IMG/VR virus record: IMGVR_UViG_3300025085_000100
Span: 1-32,922 of that record
From: a virus
Reading direction: 5' to 3' (one strand)
DNA length: 32,922 nucleotides
In this document: positions 24,401-32,724 of the stretch, piece after piece
How positions within the stretch are numbered: position 1 is the first letter of the stretch
Layout of the letters: each line of letters begins with the position of its first letter
The notes under the pieces: model-generated
Databases searched by the model: none
Told to the model about the DNA's origin: nothing
What the model saw: the letters and a program-made list of their open reading frames with translations, nothing else
Position numbers and translations under genes: made by a program

Positions 24401-26257
24401 GGTCACCCCTTAATGGCATCTTTAGGTACTGCTATTCCTGGTAAAAACAATAGAGCTGTCCGACTAGAAGCCTCTGCTGTGATGGCAGCTACACACGAAA
24501 GTATACTTGAATTTACTGATCTATTTAAGCGTATCTGGAGTAATAACGTTAAAGGTCTAGATCCTGAAGGCGGTGCTTATAACGTTTGGGATGAGGGGCT
24601 TACAGAAAATATGGCCAAGATTACAGAATTAAGGGATAAAGGTGAGCTTTCTTGGGCACAGGAAAGTATGTATGGCTTTGCTATCAACATGAGAAAGATT
24701 CTTAATTCACCGGCCTTTACGCCCATGATGAAGGTTATGGGAAGTGTGGATAGCTATTTCCGTGTTGTTGCTGGTCGTCAAGTCGTTACCAAACGTGCTG
24801 TTGCTGATGCCTTGGATGTTATTGGCGAAAGCCGCCCTTTGACTGAAGTTAGCTCTAAGGAATTTGGTGAGCTTGTCCAGCAATTTAAAAAGAAACATGA
24901 GCTGGAAATCTTTGGTGAAGATAAACTGACTTTGATTGATCCCGAAGCAGAAGAGCTTGCTGGTGTCTTTACTTTTCAAAAACCTGTTAGCCAGCAAGAT
25001 GATGTTACCAAAAAGCTTAACTCCGTAGCATCGCTTCCTGGTGCTCGTCTGTTGGGTCTAACTTTTGTTAAAACCCCATCTGAAATTCTAAAAGCATCAT
25101 TTAATTTAACTCCAGGTCTTTCTCGTTTGTTAAAAAAAAACGACGAAGCATATAAAAACGGTACTCCATTTTATAGGGCGATGCGTGATGGCCAAGAGGC
25201 TATGTCTTATGTAATTGGATTTGGTGCAACCGCAGGTGGTGCAGCTGGTTTTATCACTGGTGCGGGTCCACTTAATCGTGATCTAAATGATAAATGGCGT
25301 AAGGATGGTAATACGCCTTTTACTGTTAAACTGCCGTTTGGTGCTGAATTTAGTTATCAAGCATTAGAACCTGCTACAACTATTGTTGGTTTGTTTGCTG
25401 ATCTTGGAGCTATTGGTCTTGGCAAACAAGAGGCAAGTTTTGTAGGGGCTATTGGCTCTAATGTTGTTAATAAGTCATTCCTTACTCAACTTTCTACAAT
25501 GGCTGAAATTATAACGGCCACTACAGAAAGAGATTTTGCAAGGTTTGGTCAAAACATTGCCCGTGGACTTACGCCTTACTCAGGTTTCCGTTCTCAGGTA
25601 GGGAAAGTCATTGACCCTACAATTCGAGAATATAGAGCACGTCATGAACCTACTTGGTCTTGGTTCCTTAAAAAAAATGGAGGTATGGGTTTATCACGTC
25701 TATTACCTGCACGTCCGGATCCTCTTACAGATAAACCGCTTACTAGAGATGGTTATGGCGATGGAGGTGGTAACTTGTTAGGGCTTATAAATATGGCAGT
25801 TCCTTTAGGACTACGATTCTCACAAAATCGTACAGACCCTGTTCATAAGGAGCTTTATGACTGGGGCTTTGATATTGAAGATAAAAACCGTGAAATCAGC
25901 GGAATTGATCTAACAAATGAAGAAATGGCTGAGTTCAACACTCTACGCTCAGCAAACGGGGACTTTAGAAAAGCTTTTGTTGATTACTTTAAAAGTGACC
26001 AATATACAAAAGTTGACAAAATTAGTTCTGATAAAGCACTAGAACGTGGAGACGATGCTTCGACAACAGATGTCTATAGAGAACTTTCTAGTATTACTAA
26101 TGCGTATGGAAATGATGCTCGCGCAACTATGAAGCTAGGTCTTACTGAGCCATCTAGATCATTTTCTAAAAGATGGACTGAAGCGTTAGAGCGTAAAGCT
26201 AAATTTGCAAAAGAAACCAGCGCAAGACAAGATCAACTTAGGTTTAACCAAAATTAA
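21488..26257 (+). CDS. Internal core protein gp16-like, without transglycosylase domain
   Basis: A 1589-residue protein, the largest in the window, at the position of T7 gene 16 (1318). T7 gp16 begins with a lytic transglycosylase domain that opens peptidoglycan during DNA ejection. Here the N-terminus is acidic and low-complexity (QQTEEEPEEDLSEFQEEKE), and no SLT-type catalytic Glu-Ser pattern is seen in the first 200 residues. The middle is helical and charged, with coiled-coil segments. The C-terminal third (from about residue 950) has GPETQFRNFWGNFYQT and later Gly/Ala-rich hydrophobic stretches (VIGFGATAGGAAGFITGAG) that could contact the inner membrane. It is followed after 15 bases by the tail fibre gene. 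Confidence 0.88.
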   Translation: MPITLPDDFEEKPLEDLTQQPVVPPPTQQTEEEPEEDLSEFQEEKEPFRLGPDRKPYTGELEGVAKFVEENIYIPLVDTFDGSRDADEVAEDRAELRQETAEKSNEIEEFFANDTSFEGETIRAGLGAVEDFAEGVVNLPGDVLSVLPNVDDDFLNVDFNFIRENNTQAGKAVRTLGRYLIAARQGGRLTGGKLTAGKTGLGLAGGRAAQGFIEDFIGADGTAEDDTLIGRTPWTSFLQTSDDKNPIANRTLVGFEGAALEALAIGPIGDFLKKSNIGEKAGNAFTRVKDFTDYKLKSGSQRNLNLQAYKKLLDLSKEKYYGDASEFASLRNQDVDKVFSTLDEAGDLDDIIDKVAGRDNDIRKYLILRLKAQNAAEKIDEAYDTVKYGGAPEEEVVDMFEMSSTNARLEDLDNTLIAFGNRTSKLDESVAELSEQLTRQSSAGPGRSQAIQQLQVRSLDAPKLADVKANKLAIPMNLSAGQVRFIQDLRKLKGEDGKLAFKFPKGITITPGRRIKGLTSENVDEFTEILSQGTDGKIKSNLLARLGNVDRPQVDDFGETLESLTEQIKQLQAEDAASGSQAASSRQALQPMLEEQISLRQKIATAKLEREALYAKMNGKDVEFKAKAEQMKTDGSTELSPETIDAVVKNADETIAPTTRVNALRAGKNADELIPTQPRADFGSAVDDVSGVNTAKTIKTTVTESEFRSLSKDSDTFTTLKDLASKLPRFMGKTDAEIIGKMQSQQVLEIKESMQKAFDLGEVDEFFDANPELIDSVRGGKYSILSVESQTAMALLIKQSVQDISDLSKTIDNQTKDGAPEAFVNLERLTTRFLAMFSLAKNNSGARGSLLREIDVINKNLATPVRPGDNPLYDELINRQKDTLARQEILYKNTLAMGDEIRTNPKRAARELSRAIKALAYVHAEPDKQLAVWKTLFAANVKNLDGFYINSILSGPETQFRNFWGNFYQTIGHPLMASLGTAIPGKNNRAVRLEASAVMAATHESILEFTDLFKRIWSNNVKGLDPEGGAYNVWDEGLTENMAKITELRDKGELSWAQESMYGFAINMRKILNSPAFTPMMKVMGSVDSYFRVVAGRQVVTKRAVADALDVIGESRPLTEVSSKEFGELVQQFKKKHELEIFGEDKLTLIDPEAEELAGVFTFQKPVSQQDDVTKKLNSVASLPGARLLGLTFVKTPSEILKASFNLTPGLSRLLKKNDEAYKNGTPFYRAMRDGQEAMSYVIGFGATAGGAAGFITGAGPLNRDLNDKWRKDGNTPFTVKLPFGAEFSYQALEPATTIVGLFADLGAIGLGKQEASFVGAIGSNVVNKSFLTQLSTMAEIITATTERDFARFGQNIARGLTPYSGFRSQVGKVIDPTIREYRARHEPTWSWFLKKNGGMGLSRLLPARPDPLTDKPLTRDGYGDGGGNLLGLINMAVPLGLRFSQNRTDPVHKELYDWGFDIEDKNREISGIDLTNEEMAEFNTLRSANGDFRKAFVDYFKSDQYTKVDKISSDKALERGDDASTTDVYRELSSITNAYGNDARATMKLGLTEPSRSFSKRWTEALERKAKFAKETSARQDQLRFNQN

Positions 26258-26272
26258 TTTTGACTTTAGGCT

Positions 26273-28357
26273 ATGGCTACTACAATTGAATCATTTACTT
26301 CTGGGGCAGGCCAAGTCCTGTTCCCGTTTACAATTGAATATATTGCTCAAAGCGACCTTAAGGTTGCCATTGATGGCACAGACACAACTTTATTTACATT
26401 TGCCAACGCCACTACAGTTGAATTAAACACAGCTCCTACTACGGGGGCTGTTGTTGCTATTAGACGTGATACGGATGCTGATACCATTGCATCCGAATTC
26501 TTTCCGGGCTCATCAATCCGGGCACAAGATCTAAATAGTAATTTTACTCAGTCTTTATATGTTGCCCAAGAGGTTATTCGTGAAGCTGGTGAGGCCACTA
26601 CTGAGTCTGCAGCAGCACTTGCTAAGTCTGAGACTGCATTAACAGATAGTGCAGCTGCGGTTGTAACTTCAAATGCAGCAACTCAGACTGCTAATACAGC
26701 GTCATCTAATGCCAATTCTGCTGTTTCCATAGCTAATACTGCTAATACAACAGCAACTACTGCAGCTTCTGATGCGGCAACAGCAGTCACAACGGCTAAT
26801 ACTTCACTTACTAATAGTACCGCTGCTGTTACTACAGCCAACACCGCTTTAACAGATTCTGCTACAGCTAATACAACAGCTGATAGTGCTGTTACTTCAG
26901 CTTCAAATGCTAATACAACAGCGGCTTCTGCTGTTACTACAGCTAATGCTGCTCAAGCTTCAGCTTCTAATGCTGTCACAACAGCCGATTCAGCAGCTAC
27001 AGATGCAGCAGCAGCTGTCACAACAGCCAACGCTGCTAATACTACAGCGGGTCAAGCTGACACTAATGCGTCTGCTGCTGTTATTACAGCCAATGCAGCT
27101 AGTGCTGCCGCTTCTCTAGCTGTTTCCTTCACCCTTGTTTCAAATGTTGCTGGCATTGGCGGCTTATCCCCGTCTGACGGCGATCGAATTGAAGTTGGTG
27201 ACAGTACAGGTATTGAATCTTTTTCATCCCAAACAGGGTTGCCTTCTGGATTTGTTGGTGCCTCTGGGCTTAGTATAAGACTTGAATATTCCAGCTCTAC
27301 ATCCCTTTGGGGATTTATGAGCTATTTTGCCAATGACCCTGAAGATCGTTATCTAACAAAGAATGTACCAGTTGTTACTGGTGACTCAACAAACGGCTCA
27401 GGTCAAATTACTCTTAATTGTGAGAATAATTCTCACGGTGTCAAGATTAAAGGTCCACCACATAGTGCAGCTGCTAGTTATACGCTGACACTACCTGATG
27501 ATACTGGTACAAGTGGTTATGTACTAAAGACTGATGGTAGCGGTACTACAACTTGGGGTGGAGCAGATGTTGTCTTTGACACTACACCACAACTTGGTGG
27601 TGATTTAGATGTTAATGGACACGAGATTGTTTCAAGTGGTACTAATACAGATATTGATATTACCGCTGCCAGACACATAACTCTTAGTGTAGATAATGAT
27701 GTTTCAGGGCATGATGGTGCGGTTCAAATTATTGGTGGCCCGCTTTCCTGTGGAGCTATAACTAATGCAGGTGTAATTTTAGGATCTACACCTACTTTAA
27801 GAGGTTCTGGAACAAGTGGTACTGCATCCTTATCAAACTATGGTTCTTCAGCAAATTCTATAGAAAGTGAATTTAGGCTTAGCACTGACCGCCTAGATTT
27901 GTTTTTTGATAATCAACTTTATCTGCAATTTATTGAAGGGCAAGATCTTTCAGTTTACAATACTGCAACCACCAATAGGGGGTTTTCTATTGCTAAAGCT
28001 GGCTCTACACTAAAGTTTAAACCACCAGCTTCATTCGTTGATACAACCTACTACTTACCAGCAGCTGACGGTTCTGCAGGTGAAGTTTTAAGTACCGATG
28101 GTAGTGGAAACATGTCTTGGGCTAGTCCGCCTGGACGCGAAGTGTTTTTAGGATTCAAACGTACAACATCTAGTAAATTAGAACTTACTTATAGTACGGA
28201 ATCCGATACAACTACATATCCTATAAAAGATTTTGTGTATAAAAACACACAACATTCTTTTTTAAGTTCAAACAATATCATACATACTACTGGTGCTCTA
28301 GCTGGTCAACCAAAACTTGAATTTAACACTAACGGACATCTTATTCTCTCTATCTAA
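26273..28357 (+). CDS. Tail fibre protein with T7 gp17-like N-terminus
   Basis: A 694-residue fibre. Residues 1-110 match the T7 gp17 virion-attachment domain: VLFPFTIEYIAQSDLKVAI, then IRRDTDADTIASEFFPGSSI and LNSNFTQSLYVAQEVIREA. Residues about 115-285 are an almost pure Ala/Thr/Ser/Asn repeat (units like AAVTTANTA), probably a trimeric rod. The C-terminal part is beta-rich and contains two copies of a motif of the type LxTDGSGxxxW (LKTDGSGTTTW and LSTDGSGNMSW), each following a PDDTGTSG or PAADGSAG turn, common in fibre and pyocin-like proteins. No chaperone domain is seen. It would be the host receptor-binding fibre or its proximal part. Confidence 0.88.
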   Translation: MATTIESFTSGAGQVLFPFTIEYIAQSDLKVAIDGTDTTLFTFANATTVELNTAPTTGAVVAIRRDTDADTIASEFFPGSSIRAQDLNSNFTQSLYVAQEVIREAGEATTESAAALAKSETALTDSAAAVVTSNAATQTANTASSNANSAVSIANTANTTATTAASDAATAVTTANTSLTNSTAAVTTANTALTDSATANTTADSAVTSASNANTTAASAVTTANAAQASASNAVTTADSAATDAAAAVTTANAANTTAGQADTNASAAVITANAASAAASLAVSFTLVSNVAGIGGLSPSDGDRIEVGDSTGIESFSSQTGLPSGFVGASGLSIRLEYSSSTSLWGFMSYFANDPEDRYLTKNVPVVTGDSTNGSGQITLNCENNSHGVKIKGPPHSAAASYTLTLPDDTGTSGYVLKTDGSGTTTWGGADVVFDTTPQLGGDLDVNGHEIVSSGTNTDIDITAARHITLSVDNDVSGHDGAVQIIGGPLSCGAITNAGVILGSTPTLRGSGTSGTASLSNYGSSANSIESEFRLSTDRLDLFFDNQLYLQFIEGQDLSVYNTATTNRGFSIAKAGSTLKFKPPASFVDTTYYLPAADGSAGEVLSTDGSGNMSWASPPGREVFLGFKRTTSSKLELTYSTESDTTTYPIKDFVYKNTQHSFLSSNNIIHTTGALAGQPKLEFNTNGHLILSI
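26630..27120 (+). repeat. Degenerate repeat array inside the tail fibre gene
   Basis: About 490 bases of imperfect short repeats built from ACAGCTAAT, GCTGTTACTACAGC and TCTGCTGCT-like units, encoding the Ala/Thr/Ser/Asn rod. Units vary in length and no two long stretches are identical, so the array seems to be old or diverging. Slippage or recombination here could change fibre length. Confidence 0.7.
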
Positions 28358-28359
28358 TT

Positions 28360-31023
28360 ATGGCACTTATTGATCTCGGCAAACTTAAATTTCAGTGGCA
28401 AGGTACATACGCAAACAGCACTGCATACGAAACAGATGACGTTGTTCTTTACAACGGATCTTCTTATGTAGCAACCGCTGATATTCCTGCTACTAATACT
28501 ACTAATCCCTATGAAAATAGTGATTTTGATGAAATGACGCAGGGCTTTTACTTTAGAGCTGCGTGGACTACAACTAATGTTTATGCCAAATATGAAGTCG
28601 TCACGCATAACAGTGCAACTTGGCTTGCAACTCAAACTGTTACTGCGAACAACGAACCTACCAGTAGCTCTGCTCTATGGGATTTACTGACACCAGCACC
28701 TGCTTCTAATGTGCTCACCACTGCTGGTGACATTGTTTTCAGAGATGCGGGTAATAACAGCGCACGTCTTCCTGTTGGGGACAAAAATAATGTTCTTACA
28801 GTTTTAGAACAACCTAATCACAGCATCCCTGCAAACCTCACGTACTCTGTCGGTACTTCAGTCCCTTATACAGGTATTGTTACTGATGGAGATGATGCTA
28901 CTAATGTTTATGGCACTGATGCAGCCAATGGTGCTATTAATCTATCGCGTAACCGTAGTTATACGATTACTTTCCCTGCAGATGGAGAGACTTATTCAGT
29001 AAAAGATCCAAATGATGCGGCTTACAACATCGCAAACGCGGGGGGACGTGTACCTACAGTTCCAGCTTTTGTTACAAATGGAGGGGATCTTAAACTTACT
29101 CTAAATTTAGCATCACCTTCTTCTCTTGTAATTCGTAATGAAAATAGTGGCACTGATGTAATTACTATTACTGTAAATAATCTTGCGCTTGTCCCTGGTT
29201 ATGGTGAACCAGAAATTGAATCTAACCTTGGCTTCCGGTGTGCCAACGACTACCGCAATACACAAACAGCTGGTATTCTTGCTATCCAACAACATCCTGA
29301 ATATGGTCGTGGTGGCATTGGTGGCAACACTCCTGGTGAGACTGCCTTTCATGCCCAGTCTGTTGTTGCAAAAAACGGTAAAACTTATAGTTGGGGCCGT
29401 TTTTACAATGTTACTACCGCAGGCTCAACTTATGGTGCAGAAGCGATTGGGGGGCCGCAATCAGCTGTAGGTACAAGAAGCAGTGGAGTTTACACTGCTC
29501 AAATGTCTTTGCCCCAGCATTTTAGAGCCGCCGTTGCTGGTAATACCGTTGATGCAAAGTTTCTGACTGACCTGGAGAATAATGACCTAGGCTATAATAT
29601 ATTTTCAACACCAAAAATTATCCAACAATACCGTGTAAAAGATCAGAATATTGTACTTACCGAAAACGGTATGCTATTTAAAGCTGGTGGAGGTACTGAT
29701 GTTGGATCTGATGGCAAAGGTCAGGTGAGGTCAGCTAACGAAGCACTGAAAAATATTGCTGCTTATGACCAAGATGGTTCAACCGAATTAGTTGGTACTG
29801 CTCGCCCGAAATTTAAGCAATTTGCTTTTTCCGCTAAAGATGGAATGTACGCCACCGCTGCATCCTCCGATTCTATTGGAAATCTTATGGCTGTAAGTAC
29901 TGATGGTGAAGTATTTATAATGGGCATGAACAACGCAGGACAGCTTGGTCAAGGTGATACAACTGCAAACTACTTTTTCAGACGTATTAACCCTACAAGT
30001 TTTGGTAGTGTACCAATCGTTTCTGTATTCTGTTTTGGCAGAGCTGGTGCTGTTAGTGCTTATGCTATTGATGAGAACGGTAAGCTTTGGGGATGGGGCG
30101 ATAATTCAAGTGGACAACTAGGCGATAATTCAGTAACAGCCCGCTCCACTCCAATTGAGATGACTTCTGTTACTGGTTCAGCCATTAATGGTAAAGCTGT
30201 AACTCATGTTATGGGCAATGCTGCTGATTGGGGCCGTGCAAAGTTTTACATTTTAACTACTGAAGGTAAAGTATATTTCCTAGGCAACCGTGAAGAATAT
30301 GGTTCAAACAATGGAGTACATTCAAGTACAAATGTTGGTGTTGATGCAACGTTACCTGTTGAACTAGACGATGCGGCTACAACCATTAATAGTGATAACC
30401 AAGAGGTTGTTTCTATGTGGATGAGTAGCAGTCGTAAACCTACGCAATGGTTTATCACTGATGGAGGTGATTCTGGTGTTATCCGTATGTATTCATGTGG
30501 TTATAATGGCTCAAATCAGCAAGGTACGGCTAACTCAATTACATCTGGTGCAACTGCTTCCGTTGCGAGTGATTGGAATTTAGCTGAATGTGTATTCCGT
30601 ACTGGAGATACTACTACTTCTATTCGCGAAAGTGTAGGTACTTTAGTAAAAGTTGGTGATCCTTGTATTGTTTATGCAGGACGTGGTATTTATAATACTG
30701 GCGCTATCGCTTATCACTTTATGCTTGACTCTAATGGTCAACTATGGCAAAGCGGTAACTTTAAAGCGTATAACCCTTCATTGTTTATCGAAAATGATAA
30801 TAATGTGGACTTTGAAGGAAACGCCACGAATTCTATCGGCTGGCGTGCTGTAAATACACAACCGGAACCTTTTGTCAGTGTGATGATGGGTGATGGTGCT
30901 CAGAACTTTGAAAACTGGGTATGTATTGGTGCTTCTGGAAATGTTTACCACGGTGGCGTTGTTGATACTGAGGGTGCCGTGTTGGCTTGTAACGGGTTCC
31001 ATTTGAAACCATTAAATCTTTGA
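28360..31023 (+). CDS. Tail-associated adhesin with RCC1-type propeller repeats
   Basis: An 887-residue protein. The N-terminus has two tandem carbohydrate-binding-like modules (CBM5/12 pattern): WQGTYANSTAYETDDVVLYN then SSYVATADI, and a second with WTTTNVYAKYEVVTHNSATW then LATQTV. The C-terminal half (from about residue 330) carries RCC1/BLIP-II-like repeats with the signature GxLWxWGxNxxGQLGxG: GEVFIMGMNNAGQLGQGD, GKLWGWGDNSSGQLGDN, GKVYFLGN, GQLWQSGN, GNVYHGG. These fold as a beta-propeller. It is located two bases after the fibre and before the lysis genes, so it is probably a host-surface-binding tail component. I see no catalytic motif. Confidence 0.85.
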   Translation: MALIDLGKLKFQWQGTYANSTAYETDDVVLYNGSSYVATADIPATNTTNPYENSDFDEMTQGFYFRAAWTTTNVYAKYEVVTHNSATWLATQTVTANNEPTSSSALWDLLTPAPASNVLTTAGDIVFRDAGNNSARLPVGDKNNVLTVLEQPNHSIPANLTYSVGTSVPYTGIVTDGDDATNVYGTDAANGAINLSRNRSYTITFPADGETYSVKDPNDAAYNIANAGGRVPTVPAFVTNGGDLKLTLNLASPSSLVIRNENSGTDVITITVNNLALVPGYGEPEIESNLGFRCANDYRNTQTAGILAIQQHPEYGRGGIGGNTPGETAFHAQSVVAKNGKTYSWGRFYNVTTAGSTYGAEAIGGPQSAVGTRSSGVYTAQMSLPQHFRAAVAGNTVDAKFLTDLENNDLGYNIFSTPKIIQQYRVKDQNIVLTENGMLFKAGGGTDVGSDGKGQVRSANEALKNIAAYDQDGSTELVGTARPKFKQFAFSAKDGMYATAASSDSIGNLMAVSTDGEVFIMGMNNAGQLGQGDTTANYFFRRINPTSFGSVPIVSVFCFGRAGAVSAYAIDENGKLWGWGDNSSGQLGDNSVTARSTPIEMTSVTGSAINGKAVTHVMGNAADWGRAKFYILTTEGKVYFLGNREEYGSNNGVHSSTNVGVDATLPVELDDAATTINSDNQEVVSMWMSSSRKPTQWFITDGGDSGVIRMYSCGYNGSNQQGTANSITSGATASVASDWNLAECVFRTGDTTTSIRESVGTLVKVGDPCIVYAGRGIYNTGAIAYHFMLDSNGQLWQSGNFKAYNPSLFIENDNNVDFEGNATNSIGWRAVNTQPEPFVSVMMGDGAQNFENWVCIGASGNVYHGGVVDTEGAVLACNGFHLKPLNL

Positions 31024-31037
31024 TTAATTAATTAACT

Positions 31038-31274
31038 ATGTTTTACAACTACAAAAATACCGGTCTAAAAGAGACCTGGGGTTATGGACTTCCCGGTAGT
31101 CCTGACATTGAAATTCTAAGCAACACTGTCTTTGCTTTGCGTCCTGGCTGTAATCTAGATGATGTATCCAATAGTACAATTACTATTACAGCATTAACCG
31201 CCGAAGAAACAGTAGTTGCAAAAGAAGAATGCGGTCTTCCTGCTGATTACACACCTGAACCTAAAGTAGACTAA
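31038..31274 (+). CDS. Small hypothetical protein, post-tail gene
   Basis: A 78-residue acidic protein, not recognised. It has two Cys (PGCNLD and KEECGLP), a central Thr/Val-rich strand region (STITITALTAEETVV) and a Pro-rich end. No signal peptide or membrane segment is present. It is preceded by an AT-rich spacer (attaattaattaact) and its stop is fused to the next small ORF (TAATG). Its location suggests a late, possibly virion-associated or lysis-related protein. Confidence 0.65.
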   Translation: MFYNYKNTGLKETWGYGLPGSPDIEILSNTVFALRPGCNLDDVSNSTITITALTAEETVVAKEECGLPADYTPEPKVD

Positions 31275-31453
31275 TGATTACTCTTATCCGTCCAATTCTT
31301 TTCTCTTTTTTGACTTCTGATAAAGTCAAGCGCCTTATTGTTGATCTCTTAGAAAAGTTATCACAACAAACAGATAATGACATCGATGACCAGGCTGTAG
31401 CCATCATCCGCAGAGGGCTTTTCCCTTGCAAAACTGGTCAATGTAGTATCTAA
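31274..31453 (+). CDS. Small hypothetical protein before lysin
   Basis: A 59-residue protein starting MITLIRPILFSFLTSDKVK, with a short hydrophobic N-terminal helix, an amphipathic KRLIVDLLEKLSQQ helix, and a C-terminal segment RRGLFPCKTGQCSI with two Cys. ATG 31274 is fused to the preceding stop, and the TAA ends five bases before the lysin start, so the ORF exactly fills the gap. I do not recognise it with certainty. The N-terminal hydrophobic segment is short for a holin, but a lysis-related role is conceivable. Confidence 0.6.
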   Translation: MITLIRPILFSFLTSDKVKRLIVDLLEKLSQQTDNDIDDQAVAIIRRGLFPCKTGQCSI

Positions 31454-31458
31454 TCAAA

Positions 31459-32016
31459 ATGTCTATTAATATTATAGACCTATTTGCTAATTTTAAAGGT
31501 TTAGACCATCAAATTAAAGCAATCGACGCCCTGGAAGAAGTTCTTGGGCCTGATAATTTGTCTGATGACGCTACTTGGGTCAAGCTCTGGCGTTCAGCGT
31601 ATTATCCAGAAAGTATTTCTAACACCTGGGATGGTATTGAGATGGCTGCTATTCAAGCTGGGGCTAAGTTCCCACAAGTTGTAGCTGCTCAATGGGCTCT
31701 TGAAAGTGCTTGGGGACAACACGTCTCCGGCAAAAACAATTTTTTTGGCATTAAAGGTCCAGGAACTGTCAAGACCACCTGGGAAGACTATGGTGCAGGT
31801 GCGGTAACTATTAAGGCCTCTTTTAAAGATTACCCTACAATTTACGCTTGCATCCTTGAGCTTGTCACTCAATGGTATAAAGATTATAAGTCTTATCGTG
31901 GTGTAAACCGTGCTGAGACTTGGCAAGAATGTTGCTATCTTCTCAAAGCCGAAGGGTATGCAACAGATCCAGTATATGCAGAAAAACTAATTAACCTTAT
32001 TAAGGCAAATGATTGA
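31459..32016 (+). CDS. Endolysin, glucosaminidase family (GH73-like)
   Basis: A 185-residue peptidoglycan hydrolase. The glucosaminidase block is clear: FPQVVAAQWALESAWGQHVS with the probable catalytic Glu82, then GKNNFFGIKGPGT, then YPTIYACILELV and a C-terminal YATDPVYAEKLINLI. This is the fold of FlgJ-type and phage N-acetylglucosaminidases. An extra N-terminal segment of about 60 residues precedes the domain; no signal peptide is seen. T7 uses an amidase (gp3.5) placed among early genes; here the lysin lies in the late cluster just before the small terminase, next to a membrane protein. The end overlaps the next gene by 8 bases. Confidence 0.9.
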   Translation: MSINIIDLFANFKGLDHQIKAIDALEEVLGPDNLSDDATWVKLWRSAYYPESISNTWDGIEMAAIQAGAKFPQVVAAQWALESAWGQHVSGKNNFFGIKGPGTVKTTWEDYGAGAVTIKASFKDYPTIYACILELVTQWYKDYKSYRGVNRAETWQECCYLLKAEGYATDPVYAEKLINLIKAND

Positions 32017-32257
32017 AGCTGGTGTTTCAGCAGGCATTGCTGTTATTGCTGGTGTTTCTGCTGTTGCTAATAGGTTACATAACAGAATAAATGCTGTGCA
32101 TAACCGCATTTCTGAACTCGATAATCGCATAGACAGACTTGAGTTGTATTTCGCTCAAAACTATGTCAATAAAAGTGATTTCGTGGTTGCTCTTGAAAAG
32201 ATGGAGAGCCACATGATCCGCATCGAGGAAAAACTGGATAAATTGCGAAACTTTTAA
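32009..32257 (+). CDS. Membrane-anchored coiled-coil protein, possible holin
   Basis: An 82-residue protein. The N-terminus is a small-residue hydrophobic segment (GVSAGIAVIAGVSAVANR) fit for one transmembrane helix. It is followed by heptad-like coiled coil (NRISELDNRIDRLELYF and KMESHMIRIEEKLDKLRNF). In T7 the holin gene 17.5 lies directly before the small terminase gene 18, which is the same position. Single-helix holins with charged tails exist (T7 gp17.5 is of this type), so holin is a reasonable inference; a spanin-like or superinfection role is the alternative. It overlaps the lysin by 8 bases and small terminase by one. Confidence 0.65.
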   Translation: MIEAGVSAGIAVIAGVSAVANRLHNRINAVHNRISELDNRIDRLELYFAQNYVNKSDFVVALEKMESHMIRIEEKLDKLRNF

Positions 32258-32505
32258 TGGTTAAAAAAGAACAAACCAACATGGGCACCGAGGAGCAGTT
32301 TGAGACTCTTCACGGCCTTGTTACCTCTGAATTTATTTCACGTATCAAGGCCGGTGAATCCTCTACTGCTGATCTCCGTGCTGCTTGTGAGTGGCTAAAA
32401 ACTAACGGCATTACAGGGATTCCTGTTGATGAAAGCCCCTTGGCAGATTTGCTGGGGCTTATTCCTGAACTTTCATTTGAAGATATACAGACCGAAATCT
32501 CATGA
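32257..32505 (+). CDS. Terminase small subunit (T7 gp18-like DNA maturase A)
   Basis: An 82-residue protein recognising phage DNA for packaging. The pattern LHGLVTSEFISRIKAGESST then ADLRAACEWLKTNGITG resembles T7-like gp18 proteins, and the size (T7: 89) and position after the holin-like gene match. The helical N-terminal half is the likely DNA-binding part; the C-terminus is acidic (ELSFEDIQTEIS). An in-frame ATG at 32281 is possible, but ATG 32257 is fused to the preceding stop and is preferred. The large terminase (gp19) would lie beyond the window. Confidence 0.82.
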   Translation: MVKKEQTNMGTEEQFETLHGLVTSEFISRIKAGESSTADLRAACEWLKTNGITGIPVDESPLADLLGLIPELSFEDIQTEIS

Positions 32506-32627
32506 GTCTTTATCGCAATATAAATAAGCGTAAAAAGGCAGGTACTTCACGTTCTAAAAAGAACTCAACAGTATCTCCTAAGGCTTATAGCAACATGAAA
32601 AAAGGTTTCCCTAAAAAGAAAAAATAA
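32502..32627 (+). CDS. Tiny Lys/Arg-rich protein 1
   Basis: A 41-residue basic protein (MSLYRNINKRKKAGTSRSKK at the start; ends GFPKKKK). It starts with an ATGA overlap with small terminase. I recall similar short proteins of the YRNIN-RKKAGTSRSK type in marine cyanophages, without known function. The composition suggests nucleic acid binding. Its coupled start and the conserved-looking N-terminus make it credible despite the length. Confidence 0.65.
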   Translation: MSLYRNINKRKKAGTSRSKKNSTVSPKAYSNMKKGFPKKKK

Positions 32628-32637
32628 GGAGAAAACA

Positions 32638-32724
32638 ATGCCTCAAGGTAAAGGAACTTACGGTACTCAAAAAGGCCGTCCCCCAAAAAAAGCTACACCC
32701 CCTAAAAATAAAGGTAAGAAGTAA
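32638..32724 (+). CDS. Tiny Lys/Pro/Gly-rich protein 2
   Basis: A 28-residue basic protein (MPQGKGTYGTQKGRPPKKAT at the start, ending KNKGKK). It has one of the best Shine-Dalgarno sites in the window, TAAGGAG, placed 6 bases before ATG 32638; the TAA of the previous gene is part of that site. The stop is fused to the next start (TAATG). No domain is recognisable; it is likely disordered. Confidence 0.6.
   Translation: MPQGKGTYGTQKGRPPKKATPPKNKGKK

Noticed and set aside
26886-27119. Leu/Gln-rich ORF in another frame of the tail fibre repeat
   Set aside because: It is a product of the ACAGC/GCTGC repeat read in a shifted frame.
31594-31926. Antisense ORF of 110 codons in the lysin gene
   Set aside because: It lies fully inside a confidently assigned glucosaminidase and has no domain pattern.
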